Assembly: GCA_013388635.1 (NCBI GenBank)
Contig: JACAEX010000010.1
Span: forward strand, 1 to 61,173
Direction: 5' to 3'
From: Syntrophaceae bacterium
Lineage (GTDB): Bacteria; Desulfobacterota; BSN033; UBA1163
Length of the DNA stretch: 61,173 nt
Numbering within the stretch: the stretch's first letter is position 1; every line of letters begins with the position of its first letter. The notes beneath the pieces are model-generated. The model searched no databases. It was not told the origin of the DNA and was given only the letters and a program-made list of their open reading frames with translations. Of the stretch, positions 8,130 to 15,504 are shown in pieces. A program made the position numbers and the translations under genes.

Positions 8130-9215
8130 ATGAATCGGACCGATCAAACTCTCTATGAGATTATTCTGAAGAATTTCAAAGAAGCGGTCGTCTTCGCGGA
8201 TGCCCAGGGCAGGGTTCAAATCTTCAACCCCGTTGCAGAGAGGTATTTTGAGATCAGCGGGAAAGAGGTGCTGGGAAAGAAGCTGGAACGGGTGATCCCC
8301 CATCCCAATATCCAGAGGCACTTCGATTTCGTATACGATAAGAAAGAGGGGAATTACGACGTCGATCTGGCCATCCCTGTTCCGGCCGCTTCTTCGGAAA
8401 GGGAGACGCGCCTGCTTCACTGCAACTTTTATCCGATCTTTGACCGAGGGGTGAAGTTTTTGGGATGTCTGGCCACATTCTCCGATGTCACCGAGAAGGG
8501 CCTGCTCTTGAGGGAGATCAGTAAGAGCCGTGATCTCTCCACGATCGGTGTCCTGGCCAGATGGATGGCCCATGAAATTCGTAATCCGCTGAGCTCTCTG
8601 AACATCAACATCGAACTGCTGAGAGAGGAGTTAAGGGAGGAGGCTCACCTTGCCCAAAAAGAGGAGATCCACTCCCTTCTCAATTTTATCAGTTATGAAA
8701 CGCTCCGTCTGGAGAACAACCTCAAAGACTTTTTGGATTTTAATCGCCTTCCGCCCCCCACATTCGAATGGGTCCAATTGAACGAGGTGCTGGACTCGGT
8801 CGTTCGGCTTCTGAGGCCGGATGCCCAGATGAAGAATGCCAGGATCGATACCCATTTTCAGAAGAATTTGCCGATGATGAAGATCGATGTCAGCCAATTC
8901 AATCTGGCGATTTCAAATCTCCTGGTCAACAGCATCCAGGCCGTTTCCGGGAAAGGGGAGATTCATCTCCACACCCGGGGATCGAAGAAGAACGTATTCA
9001 TCATCATCAAGGACAATGGTGTGGGCATATCGAAGGAACATCTCCCTAAGATTTTCGATTTCATGTTCAGCACCAAACCGACAGGATCGGGGCTGGGGCT
9101 CTCGATTGCGAAGAAGATCATTTCAGACCATCATGGAGAGATCACGGTGAGAAGCGAATTGAACAAAGGTGCGGAGTTCAGGATCAGACTCCCCGTGGGG
9201 CAGAAGGGGAGCTGA
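8130..9215 (+). CDS. soluble PAS-domain histidine kinase (NtrB-like)
   Basis: This 361-residue sensor kinase has no transmembrane helix, so the signal is cytosolic. A PAS domain spans about 5-125. The dimerisation and phosphotransfer helix carries AHEIRNPLSSLN with His148. The HATPase domain (about 250-358) shows N-box NLLVNSIQA, DNGVGI and GSGLGLSIAKKI. It is partner to the NtrC-type regulator encoded 56 bases downstream. The arrangement mirrors the divergent kinase-regulator pair at 3198-6189, except that this sensor is soluble. Confidence 0.92.
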   Translation: MNRTDQTLYEIILKNFKEAVVFADAQGRVQIFNPVAERYFEISGKEVLGKKLERVIPHPNIQRHFDFVYDKKEGNYDVDLAIPVPAASSERETRLLHCNFYPIFDRGVKFLGCLATFSDVTEKGLLLREISKSRDLSTIGVLARWMAHEIRNPLSSLNINIELLREELREEAHLAQKEEIHSLLNFISYETLRLENNLKDFLDFNRLPPPTFEWVQLNEVLDSVVRLLRPDAQMKNARIDTHFQKNLPMMKIDVSQFNLAISNLLVNSIQAVSGKGEIHLHTRGSKKNVFIIIKDNGVGISKEHLPKIFDFMFSTKPTGSGLGLSIAKKIISDHHGEITVRSELNKGAEFRIRLPVGQKGS

Positions 9216-9221
9216 TGTGCA

Positions 9222-9262
9222 CGGACAATAAACAATGGACAATGAACAATGAACGATGAACA
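9222..9262. repeat. heptad tandem repeat (AACAATG type)
   Basis: The 56-base gap between kinase and regulator genes is mostly a run of 7-base units: AACAATA, AACAATG, GACAATG, AACAATG, AACGATG, AACAACG. The related unit occurs at 26776-26850 and 33241-33345. Confidence 0.8.
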
Positions 9263-9271
9263 ACGGGTAGG

Positions 9272-10633
9272 ATGGAGCAGAAGCTGATTTTAATCGTTGA
9301 AGATGACCCAGCGGTTGGAGAGAGCCTCGGGCTCCTCCTGAAGAGGAAGGGGTACTCCGTCCTCCTTGCCCCGAACGGCAGGGAAGCCCTACAACTCTTC
9401 CGCCAGGAGAACGCAGACCTCGTCATCACGGATCTGGTGATGCCGAAAATGGACGGGATCGAACTCTTGGAGGCGGTCAAATCCCTGCGGCCGGAGACCG
9501 AGGTGATCGTCATATCCGCCCAAGGAACGATCGAGAAGGCTGTCCAGGCGATGAAGTTAGGTGCCTTCGATTTTATTGAAAAACCGATTAATCCCAGGGT
9601 GATTTCTCTTCTGGTCGAGAGGGCCTTGGAGAAACAGACGTTAATTCTTCAAAACCGGGATCTGCGATCCAAGTTGGAGGATAGATTTCAGCTCAAAAAT
9701 ATTATCGGGAAAAGCGACAAGATGGTGAAGATCTTCGAACTCATCCACCACATTGCGCCCTACGATAGCTCCGTTCTCATCATCGGCGAGAGCGGCACAG
9801 GGAAGGAGCTGATTGCCAATGCCATCCACTACCGGAGTCCCCGGGCATCGATGCCGTTCGTCAAGGTCAGCTGCGCTTCCTTGAGCGAGGGGATTATCGA
9901 AAGCGAACTCTTCGGCCATGAAAAGGGAGCCTTCACTGGTGCGATCGCCTCCCGAAAGGGTCGATTCGAAATGGCCCATCTGGGAACGCTCTTCCTCGAT
10001 GAGGTGGAGGACATCCCTCTCTCCACCCAGATCAAACTTCTGCGAGTCCTCCAGGAGGGGGAATTTGAGAGGGTGGGGGGGAACAAAACGATCAAGGTGA
10101 ATATTCGCATCATTGCTGCAAGCAATCGAGATCTCCAGGAGGCGGTCACAAATGGAGCGTTTCGCGAAGACCTTTACTATCGGTTGAACGTGGTCAATAT
10201 CAAAATTCCGCCGCTGAGGGAACGGAGAGAAGATATCCCCTTTCTGGTCAATTTCTTCATAGAAAAATTTAACCAGAAGTATAAGATGAAGGTGAAAGGG
10301 ATTTCCCAGAGGGCGATGAATCTTCTGACCGATTATAAATGGAGCGGGAACGTCAGGGAGCTGGAGAACACGATCGAATCCATCCTGGTCGTCAACAGCC
10401 CAGAAGTGGTGGATGTCCAGCATCTTCCTCAGGAGATCAGAGAGTTCAGGGAGACACCTGAGGTGATCCCGATCAGGATCGGGACCCCCCTTGATGAGGT
10501 GGAGAGGGAGATGTTGATCCAGACCCTTAAGGCAACAAAAGGAAACAAGCGGAAGGCAGCAGAGTTATTGGGGATTAATGTTCGGACGATCCATCGAAAG
10601 ATGGAAGGGATCGAAGAACCCTATTCAGCATGA
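9272..10633 (+). CDS. NtrC-family sigma54-dependent response regulator
   Basis: This is a 453-residue activator. The receiver domain has EDDP, phospho-acceptor Asp54 (VITDL) and Lys104 (IEKPI). The AAA+ domain has Walker A GESGTGKE at 172-179, GAFTGA at 219-224 and Walker B LGTLFLDEV. The Fis-type helix-turn-helix at the C-terminus reads KGNKRKAAELLGINVRTIHR. It is the cognate partner of the soluble kinase upstream. About 25-110 bases after its stop lie repeated TGGCA-A/T4-GTCGC motifs, and about 230 bases on a sigma54-like promoter, so it probably controls the next two genes. Confidence 0.94.
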   Translation: MEQKLILIVEDDPAVGESLGLLLKRKGYSVLLAPNGREALQLFRQENADLVITDLVMPKMDGIELLEAVKSLRPETEVIVISAQGTIEKAVQAMKLGAFDFIEKPINPRVISLLVERALEKQTLILQNRDLRSKLEDRFQLKNIIGKSDKMVKIFELIHHIAPYDSSVLIIGESGTGKELIANAIHYRSPRASMPFVKVSCASLSEGIIESELFGHEKGAFTGAIASRKGRFEMAHLGTLFLDEVEDIPLSTQIKLLRVLQEGEFERVGGNKTIKVNIRIIAASNRDLQEAVTNGAFREDLYYRLNVVNIKIPPLRERREDIPFLVNFFIEKFNQKYKMKVKGISQRAMNLLTDYKWSGNVRELENTIESILVVNSPEVVDVQHLPQEIREFRETPEVIPIRIGTPLDEVEREMLIQTLKATKGNKRKAAELLGINVRTIHRKMEGIEEPYSA

Positions 10634-10657
10634 TGAGCCAGAGGAGGGGAGATTTGA

Positions 10658-10745
10658 TGGCAAAATGTCGCACTGTTTCGGAATTAGGCCAGGATTGATG
10701 GCATTTTGTCGCTGTTGTGGTTGGATTGGAGCGGCATTTTGGTCA
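10658..10745 (+). promoter_or_regulatory. candidate enhancer sites for the NtrC-type activator
   Basis: Two 14-base copies of TGGCA-W4-GTCGC occur at 10658-10671 (centre AAAT) and 10699-10712 (centre TTTT). Their starts are 41 bases apart, close to four helical turns. A degenerate third copy, CGGCATTTTGGTCA, lies at 10732-10745. They are 115-200 bases upstream of the sigma54-like promoter, the usual distance for activator sites. Confidence 0.5.
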
Positions 10746-10859
10746 TTATCGAACCTCATCCTTGTTCGTCAGTCGGAGGCCGGGGAGCCTGTCAATAGCA
10801 TAACCCATTAATATTATTAATTTACTTTGTAGTAATGATTTTTTGGTTCTCAATGAAGA

Positions 10860-10877
10860 TTGGCACGGAAATTGACA
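10860..10877 (+). promoter_or_regulatory. sigma54-like promoter with an imperfect -12 box
   Basis: TTGGCACG matches the -24 consensus perfectly, and the spacing to the next element is correct. The -12 box reads TTGA instead of TTGC (GG, ten bases, GA). Expected transcription starts near 10887, only a few bases before the ATG at 10891. Confidence 0.45.
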
Positions 10878-10890
10878 TATCTTTCCCCGT

Positions 10891-11325
10891 ATGGTGGAGA
10901 GGGCCAAATGGGCTTTTATACTCGATAGGGATGAGTTCGTTCGTCTCAGCCTGAATAAGATTTTAAAAAAATATGGATTTCAGGTGGAGGAGATAGAAGA
11001 CTTTTCTCAGATTGTGAAAAGGAAAAGGGATGTCAGGGAAGGGGTGATCTTAGCGGATGTTGAGATCGAGACTCTGGAACGACAGATCTCTCTCTTCCGG
11101 AAATGGAATGATCGCTTCATTCTGATGAGCCCATTGATCACAGATGAACTCATCCTCCGTTTAAAGAGACTTGGTATTGAACGGATCATTAAGAAACCTG
11201 TCGATCCCAGGATGTTGAGGAAACAGATCCGAGAAATCCCTTTCCCTGATGGAGCGAAAGCTCTTTCATCAGGGGGAAAAAGGGAGGGTTCCCACGTCGA
11301 TCAGAAAGGAGGTGAAGAGGTATGA
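10891..11325 (+). CDS. single-domain receiver-like protein
   Basis: This 144-residue protein has the fold pattern of a response-regulator receiver without an output domain. Near the start is DRDEF in place of the usual acidic pair. A candidate phospho-acceptor Asp occurs in ILADVEIE (about residue 52), a Ser in LMSP takes the place of the usual Thr/Ser, and a Lys in KKPVDP occupies the conserved Lys position. The C-terminal 25 residues are polar and probably unstructured. No ribosome site is seen before ATG 10891, and the nearby promoter would give an almost leaderless message, so the start could be later. Its stop overlaps the start of the lipoprotein gene (ATGA). It may be a phosphate sink or adaptor for the upstream kinase. 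Confidence 0.65.
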   Translation: MVERAKWAFILDRDEFVRLSLNKILKKYGFQVEEIEDFSQIVKRKRDVREGVILADVEIETLERQISLFRKWNDRFILMSPLITDELILRLKRLGIERIIKKPVDPRMLRKQIREIPFPDGAKALSSGGKREGSHVDQKGGEEV

Positions 11326-11534
11326 AGAAGTGGATTTTTCTCTTCCTCGCAATGGTGTTGGTGATCAATTTGGCTGCGATAGGCATTGGCTGCAAGGCCA
11401 AAGCACCAGAGAAACCAGCGGTGAAAGAGGAGCCAAAGCCTGCTGAGGCACCCAAACCCGCTGAGGCACCAAAGCCTGCTGAGGCACCCAAACCCGCTGA
11501 GGCACCGAAACCGGCTGAAGCACCCAAGAAGTAA
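11322..11534 (+). CDS. small Pro-Ala-Glu-Lys repeat lipoprotein
   Basis: This 70-residue protein has a hydrophobic signal segment (about 4-22) ending in IGIGC, a likely lipidation cysteine at residue 24, although Gly at -3 is not ideal. It continues as an unstructured tail made of five KPAEAP-type hexapeptides and ends APKK. Such a tail could span the cell wall or periplasm as a flexible spacer. The start sits behind a strong AGGAGGTG ribosome site and overlaps the receiver gene by four bases. It is the likely effector of the second sigma54 module, matching the Ala/Pro/Lys-rich exported protein of the first module. No enzymatic function is expected. Confidence 0.75.
   Translation: MKKWIFLFLAMVLVINLAAIGIGCKAKAPEKPAVKEEPKPAEAPKPAEAPKPAEAPKPAEAPKPAEAPKK
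11433..11522 (+). repeat. five 18-bp coding tandem repeats
   Basis: Five 18-base units encode the Pro-Ala-Glu tail. Units 1 and 3 are identical, as are units 2 and 4, so a 36-base block has been duplicated exactly (11433-11468 and 11469-11504). The fifth unit has diverged. This suggests a recent length change of the tail. Confidence 0.9.
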
Positions 11535-11588
11535 GGCTGGGCTGAGAGGTGTTGAAGAGGTATGGGAAGGTATTTTCGTTATTGAAGA

Positions 11589-11625
11589 GTTGGCGCCTTC
11601 TCTCCAGTCAGGAGGGGGCGCCAAC
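11589..11625. terminator. GC-rich hairpin after the lipoprotein gene
   Basis: Arms GTTGGCGCC (11589-11597) and GGCGCCAAC (11617-11625) enclose an inner CTCC/GGAG stem. No T-tract follows, so it may slow or process the transcript rather than act as a classical terminator. Confidence 0.55.
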
Positions 11626-11688
11626 GGAAATCGGTCGATCAAGAGGAGGTTCCTATTAGTCAACGTCAACGCAGAAAGAAAAAAAGGT

Positions 11689-11817
11689 GCATGCCTGTTG
11701 TTCAAGAAGGAATGTTTTTTCCTGATGTCGCAGGAGGAGGTATCGGATGATATCTCCTCTTTTATTTTCTGAGGGAGCTCAAAAACGAGCTGTCCTGCGA
11801 CCTGCTGACAGGCATGC
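11689..11817 (+). ncRNA. candidate structured leader of the lysine aminomutase gene
   Basis: Nested inverted repeats fill the leader. An outer stem pairs GCATGCCTGT (11689-11698) with ACAGGCATGC (11808-11817). A second stem pairs GTCGCAGG (11726-11733) with CCTGCGAC (11794-11801). Inside is a terminator-like hairpin, GAGGAGGTATC/GATATCTCCTC (11734-11759), followed by a T-rich run. The GG of the second stem abuts or overlaps the terminator stem, so alternative pairings are possible. I do not recognise it as a known riboswitch. Confidence 0.45.
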
Positions 11818-11832
11818 CGGGAAGGAGTGAAA

Positions 11833-13116
11833 ATGGAGATTGCCTCAGACTGTAGTGTAGCCCTTCCTCTGAAGGGGACGGAAAGGACCTTGCAACTTCA
11901 ATTGTTTCCCATGCCGGCCGAGGAGAGAAAGCCGGAGGAGACAAGGGAGGTCGTTCCCCCCTTTTGGAGGAATGTTTCACAGAGGGAATGGGACGATTGG
12001 AGATGGCAACTTCGACACCGAATCACGACCTACGAACAGCTGAAGGATATCCTCGATCTGGTACCGGAGGAGATCGAGGGGATCAAACATTCCAAAGGAA
12101 GACTGGCCTTGGCCGTAACCCCCTATTTCGCCAGCCTGATGGACCCTTCCAATCCGAACTGCCCCATCCGGAGGCAGGCGATTCCCCGGATTGAGGAGAA
12201 CCACATCTCCAAAAGTGATATGGTGGATCCGTGTGGAGAGGACAGGGATTCACCTGTGCCAGGATTGGTCCATCGCTATCCGGATCGGGTACTCCTGCTC
12301 GTCACCGATCAATGCGCAGTCTATTGCCGGTATTGTACCCGGCGGCGATTGGTGGGAACAAACGAACGCTCCATCACACAGGGGAATTTTGAAGAGGTCT
12401 TAAAATATCTGAAGACCCATCGGAAGGTTCGGGACGTCCTCCTCTCCGGAGGCGATCCACTCCTCCTGGAGAATGAGAGGCTGGAGGAGATTTTGAGCCG
12501 GTTGAGGGTCATTCCCCATATCGAGATCCTCCGAATCGGGACGAGAGCGCCGGTCACCCTTCCCCAGAGGATTACCGGCGGATTGGTGAGGATGCTCAAG
12601 AAGTATCACCCCCTGATGATGTCCATCCACTTCACCCATCCGAAGGAGATCACCGAGACGGTCAAAAGGGCGTGTGGAGACCTGGCAGATGGGGGCATCC
12701 CATTGGGAAGTCAGACCGTTCTTCTGAAAGGGATCAATGATAAACCCTACGTCATGAAGAAGCTGGTCCAGGAGCTTCTCAAAATTCGGGTTCGGCCCTA
12801 CTACATTTACCAGTGCGACCTGGCTATGGGGACCGAGCATTTCCGAACCTCCATCGCCACCGGGATTCAGATCATTGAGAAATTGCGAGGTCATACCACG
12901 GGCTATGCTGTTCCCACATACGTCGTCGATGCCCCCGGAGGAGGGGGGAAAATTCCAGTCGATCCCGTATATGTGATCTCGAGGGGCAAAGGAAAGGTCG
13001 TCCTGAGAAACTATGAGGGGAAGACGTTCGAGTATCCAGAGCCGAATATCATTGAATTTAAGAGGGCCAGGTCAATCGGTGAGGAGAAGGTTGCCTCAAA
13101 GAAGGTGAGTGCATAG
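11833..13116 (+). CDS. kamA: lysine 2,3-aminomutase family radical SAM enzyme
   Basis: This 427-residue enzyme should convert L-lysine to beta-lysine using S-adenosylmethionine, a 4Fe-4S cluster and pyridoxal phosphate. The radical-SAM motif is C161-x3-C165-x2-C168 (CAVYCRYC). The PLP lysine is K373 in VDAPGGGGK. D329 (YQCDLAMG) and D366 (VVDAPG) match the two aspartates that hold the lysine side-chain amine in the clostridial enzyme, with the same 37- and 7-residue spacings. This argues for lysine rather than glutamate as substrate. The Cys-rich zinc tail of the clostridial enzyme is missing. The start at ATG 11833 follows AAGGAG by five bases. No beta-lysine acetyltransferase is encoded nearby. 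The neighbours are ATP-grasp ligases instead. The gene ends inside a large hairpin. Confidence 0.9.
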   Translation: MEIASDCSVALPLKGTERTLQLQLFPMPAEERKPEETREVVPPFWRNVSQREWDDWRWQLRHRITTYEQLKDILDLVPEEIEGIKHSKGRLALAVTPYFASLMDPSNPNCPIRRQAIPRIEENHISKSDMVDPCGEDRDSPVPGLVHRYPDRVLLLVTDQCAVYCRYCTRRRLVGTNERSITQGNFEEVLKYLKTHRKVRDVLLSGGDPLLLENERLEEILSRLRVIPHIEILRIGTRAPVTLPQRITGGLVRMLKKYHPLMMSIHFTHPKEITETVKRACGDLADGGIPLGSQTVLLKGINDKPYVMKKLVQELLKIRVRPYYIYQCDLAMGTEHFRTSIATGIQIIEKLRGHTTGYAVPTYVVDAPGGGGKIPVDPVYVISRGKGKVVLRNYEGKTFEYPEPNIIEFKRARSIGEEKVASKKVSA

Positions 13117-13149
13117 CCCTGAACCAGGCAGGGTTCAGGGCTATGCACT
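13108..13149 (+). terminator. 18-bp perfect hairpin across the aminomutase stop codon
   Basis: Arms 13108-13125 and 13132-13149 are perfectly complementary over 18 bases around a 6-base loop, beginning AGTGCATAGCCC. The stop codon lies in the left arm. There is no T-tract. It may limit read-through into the next ligase gene or protect the 3' end. Confidence 0.75.
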
Positions 13150-13198
13150 TCCGGTTATAGGAGGTCGGGCCGCCATCGAGGGAAGGACGGAGGGTTCC

Positions 13199-14227
13199 AT
13201 GTCGAATGTGGTGATCCTTTACAATCTTTTCGAATGGGTCGAAAAAGGGGAGGAAAAGGATAGCCTGGCAGAGCATGCGATTGTTGAAGAGATTGGAGCG
13301 GTCGAAGAAGCGGTCCGCTCTCTCGGCCATCAAAGCTATGTCATGGCCATTCAAGATGACATCCTGACCGTGGTTCACTGGTTGGAGGAGATCCGTCCCG
13401 ACGTCGTCTTCAACCTGTGCGAAAGCGTTTATGGGGATAGCTGTTTGGAGATGAATGTCCCAGCCCTGTTGGATCTCCTCCGAATCCCTTATACCGGGTC
13501 TCCAGCCCTTACTTTAGGTTTGTGTCAGAATAAAGGGAAGGTGAAAGACATCCTTCTCTCCCAGGGGATCCTCACCCCTCGATATAAGATCTTCGATCGA
13601 GCAGAGAACCATATCAAAGGGAATATTTTCCCCATCATTGTTAAACCCCTCCATGAGGATGGGAGCCTTGGCATTTCGAAGGAGAGTGTGGTCTATGACG
13701 ACGAGGGATTGAACAGGCAGATTCGATATGTGATCGAGAAATATAATCAACCCGCCTTGGTCGAGGAGTTCATCGAAGGCAGGGAGCTGAATGTGGGCCT
13801 GGTGGAGACCAATGGCAAGTTAGGGGTGCTTCCCATCTCGGAGATCGACTACTCCGAATTTCCGGAGGGCGTTCCCAAAATATGCGGCTATGAAGCCAAA
13901 TGGCTTCCTGGAAGTACGGAGTACCAGAAGTCGAAACCGATCTGTCCTGCTCCTCTGGAATGGGTGACGAAGAAGAGGGTGGAACATATTGCCACCAAGG
14001 TCTTTAGACTGTTCGAATGTCGAGATTATGCCAGGGTGGATATAAGGGTCGACCGAGATGGAAAGATCTATGTGATAGAAGTCAATCCAAATCCAGATAT
14101 CTCTCTCCAGTCCGGAATGACGAGATCCGTCAAAGTTGCAGGGATGACCTATACAGAATTCGTTGGAGGTTTGATCGAGAGGGCCCTTCAAAGAAGAGAT
14201 GGGAAGATGAACAATGCAACAAAATGA
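13199..14227 (+). CDS. D-Ala-D-Ala ligase-like ATP-grasp enzyme (copy 2)
   Basis: This 342-residue paralogue of the ligase at 7121-8122 shares VFNLCES, VPALLDLLRIPYTGS, VEEFIEGRELNVGL and the metal-binding RVDIRV with IEVNPNPDIS. The ATP loop reads IVKPLHEDGSLGI. The terminal motif NPNPD differs from the NPLPG of copy 1, so substrates may differ. ATG 13199 is preceded by GGAGGG at a suitable distance. Upstream in-frame codons lie within the kamA hairpin and are unlikely starts. Its position after kamA suggests use of beta-lysine or a derivative, which is an inference. The last residues (GKMNNATK) are encoded by the start of an AT-rich heptad repeat. Confidence 0.8.
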   Translation: MSNVVILYNLFEWVEKGEEKDSLAEHAIVEEIGAVEEAVRSLGHQSYVMAIQDDILTVVHWLEEIRPDVVFNLCESVYGDSCLEMNVPALLDLLRIPYTGSPALTLGLCQNKGKVKDILLSQGILTPRYKIFDRAENHIKGNIFPIIVKPLHEDGSLGISKESVVYDDEGLNRQIRYVIEKYNQPALVEEFIEGRELNVGLVETNGKLGVLPISEIDYSEFPEGVPKICGYEAKWLPGSTEYQKSKPICPAPLEWVTKKRVEHIATKVFRLFECRDYARVDIRVDRDGKIYVIEVNPNPDISLQSGMTRSVKVAGMTYTEFVGGLIERALQRRDGKMNNATK

Positions 14228-14325
14228 TCAATGAACAATTAGCCATGATCATTAACTATAGATTTTTTTCTCCCTGTCACCCTTTCTCCCCATCATCCCA
14301 TCCATTGCCTCAGTAGAGAAGAAAA

Positions 14326-15504
14326 ATGGCGGTCCTTCCAAGGGTTATCCTGAAGAGAGGCAAAGAGAAGCCAGTGCTGAGAGGGCACCCCTGGATCTTT
14401 TCAGGGGCAGTTGAAAAGATGGAGAGAGATCTTTCTCCTGGAGAGGTGGCAGAGGTCTACTCCAGAGAAGGGCAGTTCTTGGGTATCGGGCACGTCAATC
14501 CTCACTCCCAAATTATTGTCCGGATCCTCACACAGAAAAGAGAAGCACTGGAGAAAGATTTTTTTAGAGAGAGGATGTCTCGGGCTTTTCTCTTAAGGGA
14601 GAAATGGTTTCAGGGAAAGGTACAGGCCTACCGGTTGATCAACGGCGAGGGCGATTTTTTACCGGGTCTGGTGGTGGACCGCTACGGAGAGGTTTTTGTC
14701 CTTCAATGCCTCACCGCGGGGATGGAGCGGCTGAAGGTTTTTTTGACCGATCTGCTGGCCACCGATTTTCATCCTCAAAGTATCTATGAGAGGAGTGATG
14801 CGGCCACGAGGAAAGAAGAGGGCTTGCCGGAATCGAGAGGCCTTCTCTTCGGAAAGGAGATTCCCGATCGGATTGAGATAGAGGAGTACGGCTGTCGATT
14901 TGCCGTCAATGTGAAAGGAGGCCAGAAGACCGGTTTCTACCTGGATCAAAGGGAGAATCGCTTCTCTCTGAAAAGACTTTCTCAAGGGAGGAGGGTCCTG
15001 GACTGCTTTTCCTATACGGGGGCCTTTGCAATTCACGCAGGGCTGGGTGGTGCAAGAGATCTTACCCTGATCGATTCCTCGGAAGATGCATTGGACATGG
15101 CAGAGGTCCATTTTCAATTGAACCATTTAGGTGATCTCCCCCACCGATTGATTCGAGGAGATGCCTTTGAAGTGATGAGGAGCCTTGAACCAGGATACGA
15201 CATCATCATTCTTGACCCTCCTCCCTTTGCTAAGAAGAAAGGTCACCTCCCGAGCGCTTCGAGAGGATACAAGGATCTCAATCTCTTGGCCTTTCGTTTG
15301 TTGAATGAGGAAGGTCTGCTCCTCACCTTTTCCTGTTCCCAGCACATGAGCTGGGATCTGTTTCAAAAGATCGTCTTTTCCGCAGCGGTGGACGCAGGGA
15401 GAAGGGTTCAACTATTGGGCCGGAGAGGACACCCCGTCGACCACCCCGTCAATTTATCCCATCCCGAAGGAGAATATCTCAGGGGCCTTGGGGTCAGGTC
15501 TTGA
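14326..15504 (+). CDS. rlmI: RlmI-like 23S rRNA (cytosine-C5) methyltransferase
   Basis: This 392-residue SAM-dependent RNA methyltransferase has an N-terminal PUA domain (about 1-75, with KRGKEKPVLRGHPWIFSGA) and a central domain with INGEGDFLPGLVVDRYG. The Rossmann methyltransferase domain (about 185-385) shows KTGFYLDQRENR, VLDCFSYTGAFAIHA, the catalytic-loop DPPPFAKKK and a FSCSQHMSW cysteine motif typical of m5C enzymes. The expected target is a cytosine in 23S rRNA. The C-terminus is odd: the last five codons and stop (GVRS, TGA) are made by the left end of the adjacent transposon, so the native end has been replaced. It is probably still active, because only the extreme tail is changed. 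Confidence 0.88.
   Translation: MAVLPRVILKRGKEKPVLRGHPWIFSGAVEKMERDLSPGEVAEVYSREGQFLGIGHVNPHSQIIVRILTQKREALEKDFFRERMSRAFLLREKWFQGKVQAYRLINGEGDFLPGLVVDRYGEVFVLQCLTAGMERLKVFLTDLLATDFHPQSIYERSDAATRKEEGLPESRGLLFGKEIPDRIEIEEYGCRFAVNVKGGQKTGFYLDQRENRFSLKRLSQGRRVLDCFSYTGAFAIHAGLGGARDLTLIDSSEDALDMAEVHFQLNHLGDLPHRLIRGDAFEVMRSLEPGYDIIILDPPPFAKKKGHLPSASRGYKDLNLLAFRLLNEEGLLLTFSCSQHMSWDLFQKIVFSAAVDAGRRVQLLGRRGHPVDHPVNLSHPEGEYLRGLGVRS

Noticed and set aside
10660-10671. GG-N9-GC sequences at 10659 and 10700 as sigma54 promoters
   Set aside because: The spacing is nine, not ten, and the sequence around them fits repeated activator sites better.
11590-11772. 60-codon open frame in the kamA leader
   Set aside because: It overlaps the hairpins, lacks a ribosome site, and its protein has no coding character.
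11640-11832. Lysine riboswitch before kamA
   Set aside because: An AGGTGC stretch is present, but the other conserved core segments and the usual length of about 170 bases are not recognisable.
11833-13116. EpmB (EF-P beta-lysylation) identity for the aminomutase
   Set aside because: The protein is about 80 residues longer than EpmB, and no EF-P or EpmA gene is in the window. It resembles catabolic lysine 2,3-aminomutase more closely.
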